Below, one piece after another: positions 35,245-44,900 of a DNA stretch of 64,000 nt. The DNA is from Jejuia rubra (GTDB lineage Bacteria; Bacteroidota; Bacteroidia; Flavobacteriales; Flavobacteriaceae). The stretch spans positions 62,001 through 126,000 of the forward strand of contig NZ_JBHULY010000039.1 of NCBI RefSeq assembly GCF_042684665.1, given 5' to 3'. The position numbers and the translations under genes are program-made. The notes under the pieces were generated by a model. The model searched no databases. It saw nothing but the letters and a program-made list of their open reading frames with translations, and was not told where the DNA came from. Position 1 is the stretch's first letter. Each line of letters starts with the position of its first letter.

Positions 35245-35616
35245 TTATTTTTTTGGTTTTCTGGGTTTGCTGGTCTTTGCCAAGGGGTTAAATTTTAAGC
35301 ATAAATCTAGCCAGTAAGAGAGCGTTTCTTCGGAGTCGAAACCCTCGGGCGTAACAAAAATATAACCTTTCATGGGTCGGCCTGTAAAATCCATCGGGAG
35401 GCATTCGGGTTTTTCGAGTTCATTTTCGTAAGCGTCCAATCCAATGCGAGCCATCAATAAGCTATCGCCATATTTTTTGTCTATATGGATACCGCATAAC
35501 ATTTTGTTGTCCACTTTAAAACAAAGACCTCCCATCATTTTAAGCTCGGAAAACCCAGTATGCTTTTCTTTCAATTGCCTTCTAATGCGGTCTGCTAAAA
35601 ATTCGTCGTATGCCAT
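35245..35616 (-). CDS. TfoX/Sxy N-terminal domain protein
   Basis: 123 aa. The N-terminal TfoX domain is recognisable: FLADRIRRQL, then ELKMMGGLCFKVDNKMLCGI and DSLLMARIGLDAYE, and a central glycine-rich strand GYIFVTPEGF. A basic tail follows (KTSKPRKPKK). In gammaproteobacteria, Sxy activates competence genes; in Bacteroidota these stand-alone N-domains have no proven role. It sits 4 nt after the stop side of the membrane acyltransferase gene on the same strand, so co-transcription is likely. Confidence 0.8.
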   Translation of the reverse strand: MAYDEFLADRIRRQLKEKHTGFSELKMMGGLCFKVDNKMLCGIHIDKKYGDSLLMARIGLDAYENELEKPECLPMDFTGRPMKGYIFVTPEGFDSEETLSYWLDLCLKFNPLAKTSKPRKPKK

Positions 35617-35620
35617 GATT

Positions 35621-36727
35621 TCAGCTTTTGAATTTATCTACTAATTTTCTAAAGGTATTATACAAAAATGCATTTGTTTTTGCATAATAAAACGAGATAA
35701 AACAGACCACAAGTATAAAACAAATTGCGCCAATAATGGCCTCTGTTGGATTTAACGATTTTTTCAAATAGCGACTCAGTCCGTAACCCGTATAGCTTCC
35801 ATAAATAATGATGAAATGAATCACGTAAATGGACAAGGTTTTTTGGCCAATACTTGTGATGATGGATTGTTTCATAAAACGTTCAAGGGTGTAGAAGATA
35901 GCAAAGATCACTAAAACATTACCAAATCTGGTGAACAGATAATTATAGTTTGCGGAGGCGTACAACAATTCAAAATCAGTTAAGCGATACAGTTTTATCA
36001 AGAACCATGAGGAATAATTTATTAAGACGAGTCCAACTAAAAAAAAGGTAATTATCGTTAACAGTTTAAACCGTGGCCGGTGCACGTGCCTAAAAAATAC
36101 CGTGGCCAACCAAGCACCGAAAGCAGTGTATCCAAACCAGGGGAGAATGGTGAATACTGACCCATTTTCCTTGATAATATAATTTGCAAAAAGTTTGGGA
36201 ACAGTTGGAAGGGATAATTCCCGGAAAAGTGGTTCAGTTAAAAAGCACGCTATTCCGATAACGGCCAATACGATGGACAAAATGTAGGAGTGCTTTTTTA
36301 AAAGCATATAAAGAAGTACCATTATAATGAGTGACAGTCCGATACATTGCAACACGTCTACAGCAAGAAACCTTAAATTGAAATTCCCGCTGAACCAATT
36401 AAGCACATTGATGCGCAAGCTGTAACCGATAGCGATAAGCAATACGCCCCGATACAAGCCTTTTTTTATCCTTGGTTTGTCATCCCCTTTGGTATAAGCC
36501 CGCAACAACAAATACATAAAAACCAAACCCGAAATCGTAAAAAAGGTAGGTGCGGTTATACCGCGAAAGTACGACCAAATAGAGTAGGCGGTATTCTCTG
36601 GATCTCGAAAAATAGGATCTATCAAGGTATCTATAAAATGGCCCTGAAGCATCATCAAGATGGCGAATGCTCTCACAGCATCTATAAAATACAAACGGTT
36701 GGTATGCAAAGCAATGGGTTTGTTCAA
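35621..36727 (-). CDS. Membrane acyltransferase, heparan-alpha-glucosaminide N-acetyltransferase-like (DUF1624)
   Basis: 368 aa, about ten hydrophobic helices. The start is TTG at 36727. The N-terminal signature is FIDAVRAFAILMMLQGHFID, containing the conserved Asp-Ala-x-Arg and the Gly-His that carries the acyl group in HGSNAT-type enzymes. Further elements are RGITAPTFFTISG, NVLNWFSG and a C-terminal SIYVIHFIIIYG. It probably moves acyl groups across the inner membrane onto a sugar or lipid; substrate unknown. The downstream gene lies 4 nt away. The upstream neighbour is divergent. Confidence 0.75.
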   Translation of the reverse strand: MNKPIALHTNRLYFIDAVRAFAILMMLQGHFIDTLIDPIFRDPENTAYSIWSYFRGITAPTFFTISGLVFMYLLLRAYTKGDDKPRIKKGLYRGVLLIAIGYSLRINVLNWFSGNFNLRFLAVDVLQCIGLSLIIMVLLYMLLKKHSYILSIVLAVIGIACFLTEPLFRELSLPTVPKLFANYIIKENGSVFTILPWFGYTAFGAWLATVFFRHVHRPRFKLLTIITFFLVGLVLINYSSWFLIKLYRLTDFELLYASANYNYLFTRFGNVLVIFAIFYTLERFMKQSIITSIGQKTLSIYVIHFIIIYGSYTGYGLSRYLKKSLNPTEAIIGAICFILVVCFISFYYAKTNAFLYNTFRKLVDKFKS

Positions 36728-36798
36728 GCTAAAGATACTTTTAAATATCGGAATCCAAAATGAAGTAAAATGATATATTTATAAAATAATATCCGTTT

Positions 36799-38169
36799 AT
36801 GATGCAATTTTTAGAGCAATTCCTTAGTGATTTTTCATCCTTTGTTTGGGGATTGCCATTGTTGATATTGCTGATTGGCGGAGGTTTATACCTGTTGTTG
36901 CTTTCAAGGTTTTTGCCCTTTCGATATTTGGGGCATGCCATTGCAGTACTTCGGGGCAAATATGATAATCCAGAGGACCCCGGTCAAATTTCCCATTTTC
37001 AGGCATTGACTACTGCTTTATCCGCCACAGTAGGAATGGGGAATATTGCAGGTGTTGCGGTGGCTATTTCCATTGGTGGACCTGGAGCGGTGTTTTGGAT
37101 GTGGGTGAGTGCAGTTATCGGGATGTCCACTAAATTTTATACGTCGGCATTGTCCATTATGTTTCGCGGGAAGGATAGTGCTGGGGAGCTTCAGGGAGGC
37201 CCCATGTATTTTATAGTTGAAGGATTGGGAAAAGCATGGAAACCTCTGGCAATATGGTTTAGCGTAAGTGGCTTGGTGGGAGCCCTACCAGTTTTCAATG
37301 TCAATCAATTAACGCAGGCAATAAATGATATTCTACTGGTACCAAACGGAGTGAAGGTGACGCTTTTTTCAAATTTATGTATCGGATTGTTTTTAGTGCT
37401 CATCACGGGAATAGTTATCCTTGGAGGATTAAAACGCATAAGCAAAACTGCTTCCAAATTGGTGCCGGCAATGGTCGTTTTGTATTTTTTGGCGGTGCTA
37501 ATTATTTTAATGGCGAACATTGAGAGCGTACCGAAATATTTGGTTTTAATCGTTAAAGATGCCTTTAATGCCGATAACTTTCTAGGCGATTCCTTTTTAG
37601 GAGGCACATTGGGCGGATTGATTCTATTGGGCATACGTAGAGGGGCATTTTCCAATGAAGCTGGAATAGGTACGGCGCCAATGGCACACGGCGCGGCCAA
37701 AACCAACGAGCCCGTCCGCGAAGGTTTGGTGGCTATGATGGGGCCGGCAATTGATACTTTGGTGGTTTGTACCCTTACCGCATTGGCCATATTGGTTACG
37801 GGAGTTTGGCAATCCACGGATGCCAACGGCGTCAGTTTGACGGCATCGGCTTTTGCTAGTGCCATTCCCGGTTTTGGGCAGTATATTTTGCTGTTGTGCA
37901 TTGCGGTATTCAGTATTTCCTCATTATTTTCCTATGCCTATTATGGATCAAAATGCATGGGCTTCCTATTTGGAGCTGATAAAAAACAGTATTACAATTA
38001 TATTTACATTGTGAGTATCATTTTGGGAGCCATCACTACACTGAGTATGATGATTAATCTCATTGATGGGTTTTTTGCCCTGATGGCCTTCCCAACCATG
38101 CTGGCTACCCTAATTTTAGCGCCCAAAGTGACCAAGGAAATTAAACGTTACATCAAACAAATGCAATAA
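36799..38169 (+). CDS. Alanine/glycine:cation symporter family protein (AGCS)
   Basis: 456 aa with about eleven membrane helices. Family markers: FQALTTALSATVGMGNIAGVA, GPGAVFWMWVSA, GMSTKFYTSALS, ELQGGPMYF, and GAFSNEAGIGTAPMAH. It imports alanine or glycine with Na+ (or H+) across the inner membrane. It is separated from the DUF4212 gene by 2 nt, so it opens the symporter operon. No upstream TAnnTTTG box; a TATATTTA near-match lies ~28 nt before the start. Confidence 0.92.
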   Translation: MMQFLEQFLSDFSSFVWGLPLLILLIGGGLYLLLLSRFLPFRYLGHAIAVLRGKYDNPEDPGQISHFQALTTALSATVGMGNIAGVAVAISIGGPGAVFWMWVSAVIGMSTKFYTSALSIMFRGKDSAGELQGGPMYFIVEGLGKAWKPLAIWFSVSGLVGALPVFNVNQLTQAINDILLVPNGVKVTLFSNLCIGLFLVLITGIVILGGLKRISKTASKLVPAMVVLYFLAVLIILMANIESVPKYLVLIVKDAFNADNFLGDSFLGGTLGGLILLGIRRGAFSNEAGIGTAPMAHGAAKTNEPVREGLVAMMGPAIDTLVVCTLTALAILVTGVWQSTDANGVSLTASAFASAIPGFGQYILLLCIAVFSISSLFSYAYYGSKCMGFLFGADKKQYYNYIYIVSIILGAITTLSMMINLIDGFFALMAFPTMLATLILAPKVTKEIKRYIKQMQ

Positions 38170-38171
38170 AT

Positions 38172-38429
38172 ATGCAAACAAAACAAAGGGCGAAGGCCTA
38201 TTGGAAAGAAAATATTAAGTATGTGCTTCTTCTGCTATCAATTTGGTTTTTGGTTTCCTTTGGGGCTGGAATTCTTTTTAAGGACACATTGAACACCGTT
38301 AAAATAGGTGGTTTTAAATTAGGGTTTTGGTTTGCCCAGCAAGGGTCCATGTACGTTTTCGTTATACTGATTTTTGTGTACGTTCGAATTATGAACAAGC
38401 TCGATAAAAAATATGGATATGATGCATAG
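38172..38429 (+). CDS. DUF4212 small symporter subunit
   Basis: 85 aa with two transmembrane helices (YVLLLLSIWFLVSFGAGILF and GSMYVFVILIFVYVRIM) and a YGYD C-terminus. This is the usual partner encoded directly before VC_2705-type sodium:solute symporters; here the two genes overlap by 17 nt. It is presumed to form a complex with, or stabilise, the large subunit. Confidence 0.88.
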   Translation: MQTKQRAKAYWKENIKYVLLLLSIWFLVSFGAGILFKDTLNTVKIGGFKLGFWFAQQGSMYVFVILIFVYVRIMNKLDKKYGYDA

Positions 38430-40200
38430 TTTGATGTTAGCAGAGAACATAAGTGTTCAAAATTGGACCTACATTTTAGTGGGCATCACCTTTGCGATTT
38501 ATATCGGAATCGCTATTTGGTCTAGGGCGGCGTCCACTAAAGAGTTTTACGTGGCCGGTGGGGGCGTATCCCCTTTGGCAAATGGCATGGCTACGGCTGC
38601 GGATTGGATGAGTGCTGCATCGTTTATTTCTATGGCAGGAATCATTTCCTTTGCAGGCTATGATGGGGCAGTGTATCTAATGGGTTGGACAGGTGGTTAT
38701 GTACTTCTGGCATTGCTTTTAGCACCTTATCTACGAAAATTCGGAAAGTTTACCGTACCTGATTTTATTGGTGACAGGTATTATTCCAAGGTGGCACGCT
38801 TTGTTGCGGTGTTATGCGCCTTGTTGGTGTCGTTTACCTACGTGGCTGGGCAGATGCGAGGTGTGGGTATTGTGTTTTCAAGGTTTTTGGAAGTTGATAT
38901 TGATACAGGGGTGATTATCGGGATGCTGATTGTGCTGTTTTATGCTGTTTTGGGTGGCATGAAAGGTATCACTTACACTCAAGTGGCACAGTATTGCGTA
39001 TTGATATTTGCTTTTATGGTGCCAGCCATTTTTATTTCAATACAAATGACGGGAAACCCCATACCGCAGTTGGGTTTTGGTGATATCCTGACGGATGGAT
39101 CGGGAGCCTATCTTTTGGACAAATTAGATGGTTTGAGTACAGAGTTGGGTTTTGATGAATACACTGAGGGCTCAAAATCCATGATTGATGTATTCGCCAT
39201 AACCTTGGCATTAATGATCGGGACGGCGGGTTTGCCACACGTTATCGTTCGATTCTTTACCGTGAAGCGGGTGAAAGATGCCCGAAAGTCTGCGGGAATT
39301 GCATTGTTACTTATCGTGATTTTATACACCACAGCACCGGCAGTGGCGGCTTTTGCAAGGACAAATTTAATTGAAACGGTTTCCGATCAGCCTTATGCGA
39401 CTGTACCAGAATGGTTTAAAAAATGGGAGGAAACAAAGCTCATCAGTTTTACGGATAAGAATAATGATGGTAAAATTCAATATGTAAAGGGCAATGCTTA
39501 TTTAAAGAACGAGGATGGTAAAGTAGATTTTACCAAGCCCGATTCCAGTACAAAAAATGAACTTTATGTGGATAGGGATATTATGGTGTTGGCCAACCCA
39601 GAAATCGCAAAGTTGCCCAATTGGGTGATTGCCCTTGTGGCAGCTGGTGGTTTGGCAGCCGCACTTTCTACGGCGGCAGGTTTACTATTGGTGATTTCAT
39701 CATCGGTATCTCACGATTTGATTAAAAAGATTATTAAACCTTCCATTTCGGAGCAGGGCGAATTGGTAGCGGCACGTATTTCTGCCGTTGGGGCAGTTTG
39801 CGTGGCAGGTTATTTTGGTATTCATCCGCCGGGTTTTGTGGCCGCGGTTGTGGCCTTGGCCTTTGGATTGGCGGCGGCCTCTTTTTTCCCAGCTATTATT
39901 TTAGGGATTTTTTATAAGCGAATGAACAAAGAAGGGGCTATTGCAGGAATGGTTGTCGGGATTACGGCGATGCTACTTTATATGATTAAGTACAAGTTAG
40001 GTTGGTTTGACGAAACCATTCCTGATAAGAGTGAATGGTGGTTCGGGATTTCGCCTGAAGGTTTTGGTACTGTGGCTATGCTGTTAAACTTTATCGTTTC
40101 AATTGTGATTATGAAATTTACACCTGCACCTCCAAAAGATGTTCAAGAGATTGTTGAGAATATTAGAATCCCAAGCAGTGCGGGAGAGGCCTCACATTAG
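38413..40200 (+). CDS. Sodium:solute symporter, VC_2705/acetate-permease-like
   Basis: 595 aa with about thirteen membrane helices. SSS-family markers: EFYVAGGGVSPLANGMATAADWMSAASF near 44, DFIGDRYYS, FTYVAGQMRG, GTAGLPHVIVRFFTV, and GLAAALSTAAGLLLV. Between two helices, residues 348-357 (DKNNDGKIQY) form a loop like an EF-hand calcium site. The gene is embedded between DUF4212 and acs, which points to acetate (or another short carboxylate) uptake with Na+. It overlaps the small subunit by 17 nt; the 204-nt gap before acs holds a structured element. Confidence 0.9.
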   Translation: MDMMHSLMLAENISVQNWTYILVGITFAIYIGIAIWSRAASTKEFYVAGGGVSPLANGMATAADWMSAASFISMAGIISFAGYDGAVYLMGWTGGYVLLALLLAPYLRKFGKFTVPDFIGDRYYSKVARFVAVLCALLVSFTYVAGQMRGVGIVFSRFLEVDIDTGVIIGMLIVLFYAVLGGMKGITYTQVAQYCVLIFAFMVPAIFISIQMTGNPIPQLGFGDILTDGSGAYLLDKLDGLSTELGFDEYTEGSKSMIDVFAITLALMIGTAGLPHVIVRFFTVKRVKDARKSAGIALLLIVILYTTAPAVAAFARTNLIETVSDQPYATVPEWFKKWEETKLISFTDKNNDGKIQYVKGNAYLKNEDGKVDFTKPDSSTKNELYVDRDIMVLANPEIAKLPNWVIALVAAGGLAAALSTAAGLLLVISSSVSHDLIKKIIKPSISEQGELVAARISAVGAVCVAGYFGIHPPGFVAAVVALAFGLAAASFFPAIILGIFYKRMNKEGAIAGMVVGITAMLLYMIKYKLGWFDETIPDKSEWWFGISPEGFGTVAMLLNFIVSIVIMKFTPAPPKDVQEIVENIRIPSSAGEASH

Positions 40201-40204
40201 GTTT

Positions 40205-40335
40205 TGAGAACGGGCTCTGGGGCTGTCCCGCGTTAGGGATTGCAGAGGAAAGCCCACAGGGCCCCTGAAAGAGGGCCCGAGGACTTGGAACGGAAAGCCC
40301 GACCCCGAGTACTCGGGGTAACGCCCAAATATTGA
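40205..40335 (+). ncRNA. Structured RNA-like element, possibly Flavo-1-like
   Basis: A GC-rich island in an AT-rich intergenic region. Closing stem GCGTTA (40230-40235) with TAACGC (40319-40324). Inside are GGGCCC (40259-40264) with GGGCCC (40273-40278) around an 8-nt loop, and the perfect hairpin CCCCGAGT/ACTCGGGG (40303-40318). Two GGAAAGCCC copies are present. The layout is a multi-branched RNA. From memory it resembles a repeated flavobacterial RNA (Rfam Flavo-1); this was not checked. It lies downstream of the symporter and 69 nt before acs. Confidence 0.5.
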
Positions 40336-40404
40336 ATAAAATCTCACCTCAAAATTACTTGAATTTAGTATTTTAGACATCCAAAAAATAAATCATCAGA
40401 CTGC

Positions 40405-42312
40405 ATGAGTAATTACCACATCAAACATTTAGAGGAATATTATCAAGTGTATAGAAAATCGGTGAGGGAGCCGGAAAACTTTTGGCAGGAAATAGCCGAA
40501 GAGCATTTTGTTTGGTATAAAAAGTGGGACAACGTTTTAAGTTGGGATTTTGCAAAACCCGAGGTAAAATGGTTTGAAGGGGCAAAATTGAATATTACCG
40601 TAAATTGTATTGACAGGCATTTGATTGCGAACGGCGATAAAACCGCAATTTTGTTTGAGCCGAACGACCCAAAAGCTAAAGCTGAACATATTACTTACAG
40701 GCAGTTACACCAACGTGTTTGCCAGTTTGCCAATGTTTTAAAGTCGAAAGGCATCGCAAAAGGGGATAGAGTGTGTATTTATTTGCCGATGATTCCTGAA
40801 CTGGCTATTGCTACTTTGGCTTGCGCCAGAATTGGTGCGATACATTCGGTGGTTTTCGCTGGGTTTTCTTCTACTGCTTTGGCGACTCGAATAAATGATA
40901 GTGATTGTAAAATGGTGATTACAAGCGACGGCTCCTATCGAGGTGCAAAGACGATCGACTTAAAAGGTATTGTGGATGATGCGCTGGAGGATTGCCCTTG
41001 TGTTGAAACTGTTTTGGTTGCAAAACGGATTCAATCTGATATTTCCATGAAAGAAGGACGGGATGAATGGTTGCAACCGCTTTTGGACAATGCTGATAAT
41101 AACTGCAAACCAGAAGTAATGAGTGCCGAAGATCCTTTATTCATTTTATACACTTCAGGTTCTACAGGTATGCCAAAAGGGATGGTGCATTCCACGGCGG
41201 GCTATATGGTTTACACGGCCTATACTTTTAAGAATGTGTTTCAGTACAAAGAAAACGATATTTACTGGTGTACTGCCGATATTGGATGGATTACAGGGCA
41301 TAGCTATATTGTGTATGGCCCATTGGCCAATGGGGCTACCACCGTAATGTTTGAGGGCGTACCGAGCTACCCTGATTTTGGTCGTTTTTGGGAGATTGTT
41401 GAAAAGCACAAAATCAATCAGTTTTATACCGCGCCTACGGCTATTAGGGCTTTGGCCAAAGAAGGTTTGGAGCTGGTTGATAAATACGATTTGTCTTCTT
41501 TAAAAGTACTAGGTTCAGTAGGAGAGCCTATTAATGAAGAGGCTTGGCACTGGTATAATGACAACATAGGCAAAAAACAAAGCCCAATTGTGGACACTTG
41601 GTGGCAAACCGAAACGGGAGGCATAATGATCACGCCAATACCGTTTGCAACCCCAACAAAACCTACCTATGCTACGTTACCTTTCCCTGGGATTCAGCCT
41701 GCCTTAATGGATGAAGATGGGAAGGAGTTAAAAGAAAATCAAGTATCGGGACGTTTGTGCATAAAATTTCCATGGCCGTCTATGGCTCGAACCATTTGGG
41801 GAAACCATCAGCGCTACAAGGATACCTATTTTTCAGCCTTTGAAAACAAATATTTTACGGGTGATGGTGCTTTACGTGATGAGGTTGGGTATTATCGAAT
41901 CACCGGTCGTGTGGATGATGTCATCATCGTTTCGGGCCATAATTTAGGTACCGCACCTATTGAAGATGCAGTGAACGAACATCCTGCGGTTGCGGAAAGT
42001 GCCATTGTTGGCTTTCCACATGATATTAAGGGGAACGCGCTTTATGGTTACGTGATTTTAAAGGAAGTTGGTGAAACCCGAGACCACAATAATTTGCGAA
42101 AAGAGATCAACCAAATTATTACGGAGCATGTTGGCCCTATAGCAAAACTGGACAAGATCCAATTTACCAAAGGCTTGCCAAAAACCCGTTCAGGAAAAAT
42201 TATGCGGCGTATTTTGCGAAAAATAGCATGCAACGAAACCAGTAACCTGGGTGATACAAGTACTTTGTTGAATCCTGAGGTGGTTCAGGATATTATGGAT
42301 AATGCTTTGTAG
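40405..42312 (+). CDS. acs: Acetyl-CoA synthetase (AMP-forming)
   Basis: 635 aa, the normal length. It activates acetate with ATP to acetyl-AMP and then acetyl-CoA in the cytoplasm. ANL-superfamily motifs: ILYTSGSTGMPKGMVHS, DTWWQTETGG, YFTGDGALRDEVGYY, GRVDDVIIVSGHNLGTAPIE, and the acetylatable catalytic lysine in TRSGKIMRR. It follows the acetate-type symporter, so uptake and activation are encoded together. It ends 4 nt before a convergent gene, with no terminator visible. Confidence 0.96.
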   Translation: MSNYHIKHLEEYYQVYRKSVREPENFWQEIAEEHFVWYKKWDNVLSWDFAKPEVKWFEGAKLNITVNCIDRHLIANGDKTAILFEPNDPKAKAEHITYRQLHQRVCQFANVLKSKGIAKGDRVCIYLPMIPELAIATLACARIGAIHSVVFAGFSSTALATRINDSDCKMVITSDGSYRGAKTIDLKGIVDDALEDCPCVETVLVAKRIQSDISMKEGRDEWLQPLLDNADNNCKPEVMSAEDPLFILYTSGSTGMPKGMVHSTAGYMVYTAYTFKNVFQYKENDIYWCTADIGWITGHSYIVYGPLANGATTVMFEGVPSYPDFGRFWEIVEKHKINQFYTAPTAIRALAKEGLELVDKYDLSSLKVLGSVGEPINEEAWHWYNDNIGKKQSPIVDTWWQTETGGIMITPIPFATPTKPTYATLPFPGIQPALMDEDGKELKENQVSGRLCIKFPWPSMARTIWGNHQRYKDTYFSAFENKYFTGDGALRDEVGYYRITGRVDDVIIVSGHNLGTAPIEDAVNEHPAVAESAIVGFPHDIKGNALYGYVILKEVGETRDHNNLRKEINQIITEHVGPIAKLDKIQFTKGLPKTRSGKIMRRILRKIACNETSNLGDTSTLLNPEVVQDIMDNAL

Positions 42313-42316
42313 TTTG

Positions 42317-42931
42317 TTAAACCATCTTAAAATCCAATAACACTTCACCTTCAATGGACGCTTGTAAATGGTCGCCTTTATAAATTAAACCAGTGCCAGA
42401 TGCGGGTGTACCCGTAAAGATCAAGTCGCCTTCATTGAGGGTCATGAAGCTGGAAACATGAGAGATAATTTCTGCAAAATTATAGATCATTAAAGAAGTG
42501 TTTCCTGTTTGCTTGACTTCACCATTTATTTTTAAATCAAAATTAATATTGTTGAGGTTTGGAAAATCTGAAATCGGTTTAAAGCCCGAAATAGGGGAGG
42601 CGCCGTCAAAACCTTTGGCTAGTGCCCATGGCCATTTTTGCTCTCTGTAGGCCTTTAAAATATCCGTTGCCGTATAGTCAATACCAACTGCAATCTCGCT
42701 AATGAAATTGGGTGCATCATCTAGTGAAACGTCTTTGCACCTTTTTCCGATTTTGGCCACCAATTCAACTTCATACACAATTTCCTTAGTAATCGAAGGG
42801 TAAACAACATTTTTGTTCCCGGTAACCAAGGTGCTGTCGGCTTTGAGGAATATTAATTGAGACCCTGTTTTTAGCCCAGGGATTTCGGAAGGATCATTCA
42901 CGTAGTTTTTGCCTATGCCTATTATTTTCAT
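42317..42931 (-). CDS. Fumarylacetoacetate hydrolase family protein
   Basis: 204 aa, a single FAH catalytic domain. Metal ligands sit in YEVELVAKIGK (the E-x-E pattern) and the Asp of VGIDYTATD; the lysine of ALAKGFDG and FTGTPASGTGLI are also present. Members are acylpyruvases, oxaloacetate tautomerases/decarboxylases or hydroxyheptadienedioate isomerases, and the exact reaction cannot be told. It converges on acs and is divergent from the TPR-LuxR gene. Confidence 0.88.
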   Translation of the reverse strand: MKIIGIGKNYVNDPSEIPGLKTGSQLIFLKADSTLVTGNKNVVYPSITKEIVYEVELVAKIGKRCKDVSLDDAPNFISEIAVGIDYTATDILKAYREQKWPWALAKGFDGASPISGFKPISDFPNLNNINFDLKINGEVKQTGNTSLMIYNFAEIISHVSSFMTLNEGDLIFTGTPASGTGLIYKGDHLQASIEGEVLLDFKMV

Positions 42932-43112
42932 TTATATTTTTTTTGGATTGATAAGGTAAATGTACTGAATATAACATTTAGGTTCAATGCCGATGCCAAT
43001 AAACCAATTCCAATAGGACTTTGAAAATTGCGCAAAAGCATGCTTCAACCTAATTTGCCGATTGTTATTCGTTTTCATTTCAGAAAACATTTCTGAAGTA
43101 AATCTATTTGTA

Positions 43113-43120
43113 TATATTTG
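43113..43120 (+). promoter_or_regulatory. -7 box of the TPR-LuxR gene
   Basis: TATATTTG lies 34 nt before the ATG at 43155, in the 223-nt divergent gap after the FAH gene. No convincing TTG at -33. Confidence 0.4.
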
Positions 43121-43154
43121 TGAGAATATTAATCTGGTATATTTACAACGATTG

Positions 43155-44768
43155 ATGCTTAAAAGGTTTCTTTCTCTCAAGACTCTAAGCGCGGTTTTTT
43201 TGTTTTGCGCAATTGCCCAAAGCGGTCTTTCCCAATCAAAAGAAAATTATTATCGCTTTTTGGATTCTGTAGATATTCATATCGATACGGATTCTGAAAT
43301 ATCCCGAAAGTTTTTGGACAGTATTCCTAAACCCGCTGAAAAATATATTAAGGGAAGAGTAGGCGAATATTATGCCGATATGGCACTGATCCATGACGGA
43401 AATAAGGAGCTTCTGAAATTTCATCGTTGTAATATTTTGGCATTAAAGTACGCCAAAGAAGAAGAAAACTTCTGTATAGCCGGACAAGCATGTATAGATT
43501 TGTTTTCTGATGTTTATTTGATAGATGGGGATACTTCGGCATTCAAATATATCGATTTAGCTGAACAGTATTTTAGTAAATGCGATGACCCTAATGGGTT
43601 GGTGCAAGTAGAGCAGATGTATGCTTACGTAAAATTTCTTGACGGTGAATTTGAGGCCTCGAATGAGTTGATTTTACCAGTGCTTCAAAAGTATAAGACC
43701 ATCAGTGAGGATGCTTACTATTACATGTTCGCGCTTTATATGCTCTCGTCTAACTATTATTCATTGCATGATAAGGAAAATGCCGACTACTATTTTAAGG
43801 CCTTCAAAACTCTAGAAAACAACACCACCATTGCACAATATAACTACTATTCATTTGAGTCTGGGATTAATTTAAGTGGCGCGGAATATTTTTTTGAAAA
43901 AAAGCAAATAGATTCTACTAAGTATTATTTGAATATGACCAAGCGCCTAAAGCCTTTCATGGGTGAAGATGTACTCAGGGATTATTATAAACTTTATGCC
44001 GAAGTTCATAAGCACTCTGGAAGAATAGATGCTTCTAAGGCATATGTTGATTCCTTAATCCATCTTGAGCAAGACATTCACAAAAGTACTGTGGATGCCA
44101 GTTTTCAAATAAGTGATGACCTGTTGGAGGCAGAAACAGAATTAATAGGTTGGGGCAAAACATCGACTTTTAGTAAATACTTGGCCCTAGGGCTACTAGT
44201 GGCCTTTCTTCTTTTGATATGCTTGTTCTATTTTGTTTTTTACAGAAGGCATAAAGCGAAGATTGAGGAAATTACAGAAAAAACAGATGACCTGTCTATC
44301 ATAAAATCGAATAACGAACAACTGACAGTAAAAGTTCAAGGTCTTGAGGAATACATCAATAATTTAAAGAAAGAAGTAAAGGCTATTTCAATTGTGGAAA
44401 GTATTGATGAGCAAAAAGCGCGTATAAAGGCACTTTATAAAAATCTGCATATTAATTCTGCTACCATATTAGATAAAAGTGATTCTCATTTGGAATTGAT
44501 CAACGATTTGAACATCGGATTTTTTAAGAAAATTGATAAAGTTTATCCTCAGCTTAATAAATCGGAAGTCATTATTTGCTATTATATTTTGATAGGTTTC
44601 AGTAATAAAGAAATAGCCGTATTCTTAAATGCAACATTGAGGTCGGTAGAAAGCAAACGTTATCGGATTTCAAAAAAAATAGATCTCAATCGAAAGAATA
44701 CTTCGCTGTTGAACCATCTTCAAGAAACATTTAAGGATGCCATTTTAGTAAAGGCTTTAATAAATTGA
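43155..44768 (+). CDS. TPR-membrane regulator with C-terminal LuxR-type HTH
   Basis: 537 aa from ATG 43155, the start that gives a proper signal sequence (LKRFLSLKTLSAVFLFCAIA); the upstream in-frame extension would bury it. A helical repeat region follows (about 30-330, TPR-like), then one membrane helix (LALGLLVAFLLLICLFYFVFY, near 345-365), a coiled coil, and a C-terminal HTH: LNKSEVIICYYILIGFSNKEIA then RSVESKRYRISKKI. The layout is periplasmic TPR sensor, membrane, cytoplasmic DNA-binding domain, a one-component transducer type common in Bacteroidota. Targets unknown; the adjacent FAH gene is an obvious candidate. Confidence 0.8.
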   Translation: MLKRFLSLKTLSAVFLFCAIAQSGLSQSKENYYRFLDSVDIHIDTDSEISRKFLDSIPKPAEKYIKGRVGEYYADMALIHDGNKELLKFHRCNILALKYAKEEENFCIAGQACIDLFSDVYLIDGDTSAFKYIDLAEQYFSKCDDPNGLVQVEQMYAYVKFLDGEFEASNELILPVLQKYKTISEDAYYYMFALYMLSSNYYSLHDKENADYYFKAFKTLENNTTIAQYNYYSFESGINLSGAEYFFEKKQIDSTKYYLNMTKRLKPFMGEDVLRDYYKLYAEVHKHSGRIDASKAYVDSLIHLEQDIHKSTVDASFQISDDLLEAETELIGWGKTSTFSKYLALGLLVAFLLLICLFYFVFYRRHKAKIEEITEKTDDLSIIKSNNEQLTVKVQGLEEYINNLKKEVKAISIVESIDEQKARIKALYKNLHINSATILDKSDSHLELINDLNIGFFKKIDKVYPQLNKSEVIICYYILIGFSNKEIAVFLNATLRSVESKRYRISKKIDLNRKNTSLLNHLQETFKDAILVKALIN

Positions 44769-44900
44769 ACCCAAACTCTTCAAGAAGCCAATTATTTTTC
44801 TCGTGCGTAATAAGTGCGTAGTGATTTATATCGAAAAACTCACCTATTTTTAGATATTTGTTGCATTGTTATTATCGATTGAATAATTTCTAGATAATTT

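Noticed and set aside
43062..43154. Upstream extension of the TPR-LuxR regulator
   Set aside because: It would place 31 residues before a clear signal peptide and cross a -7 box; ATG 43155 is better.
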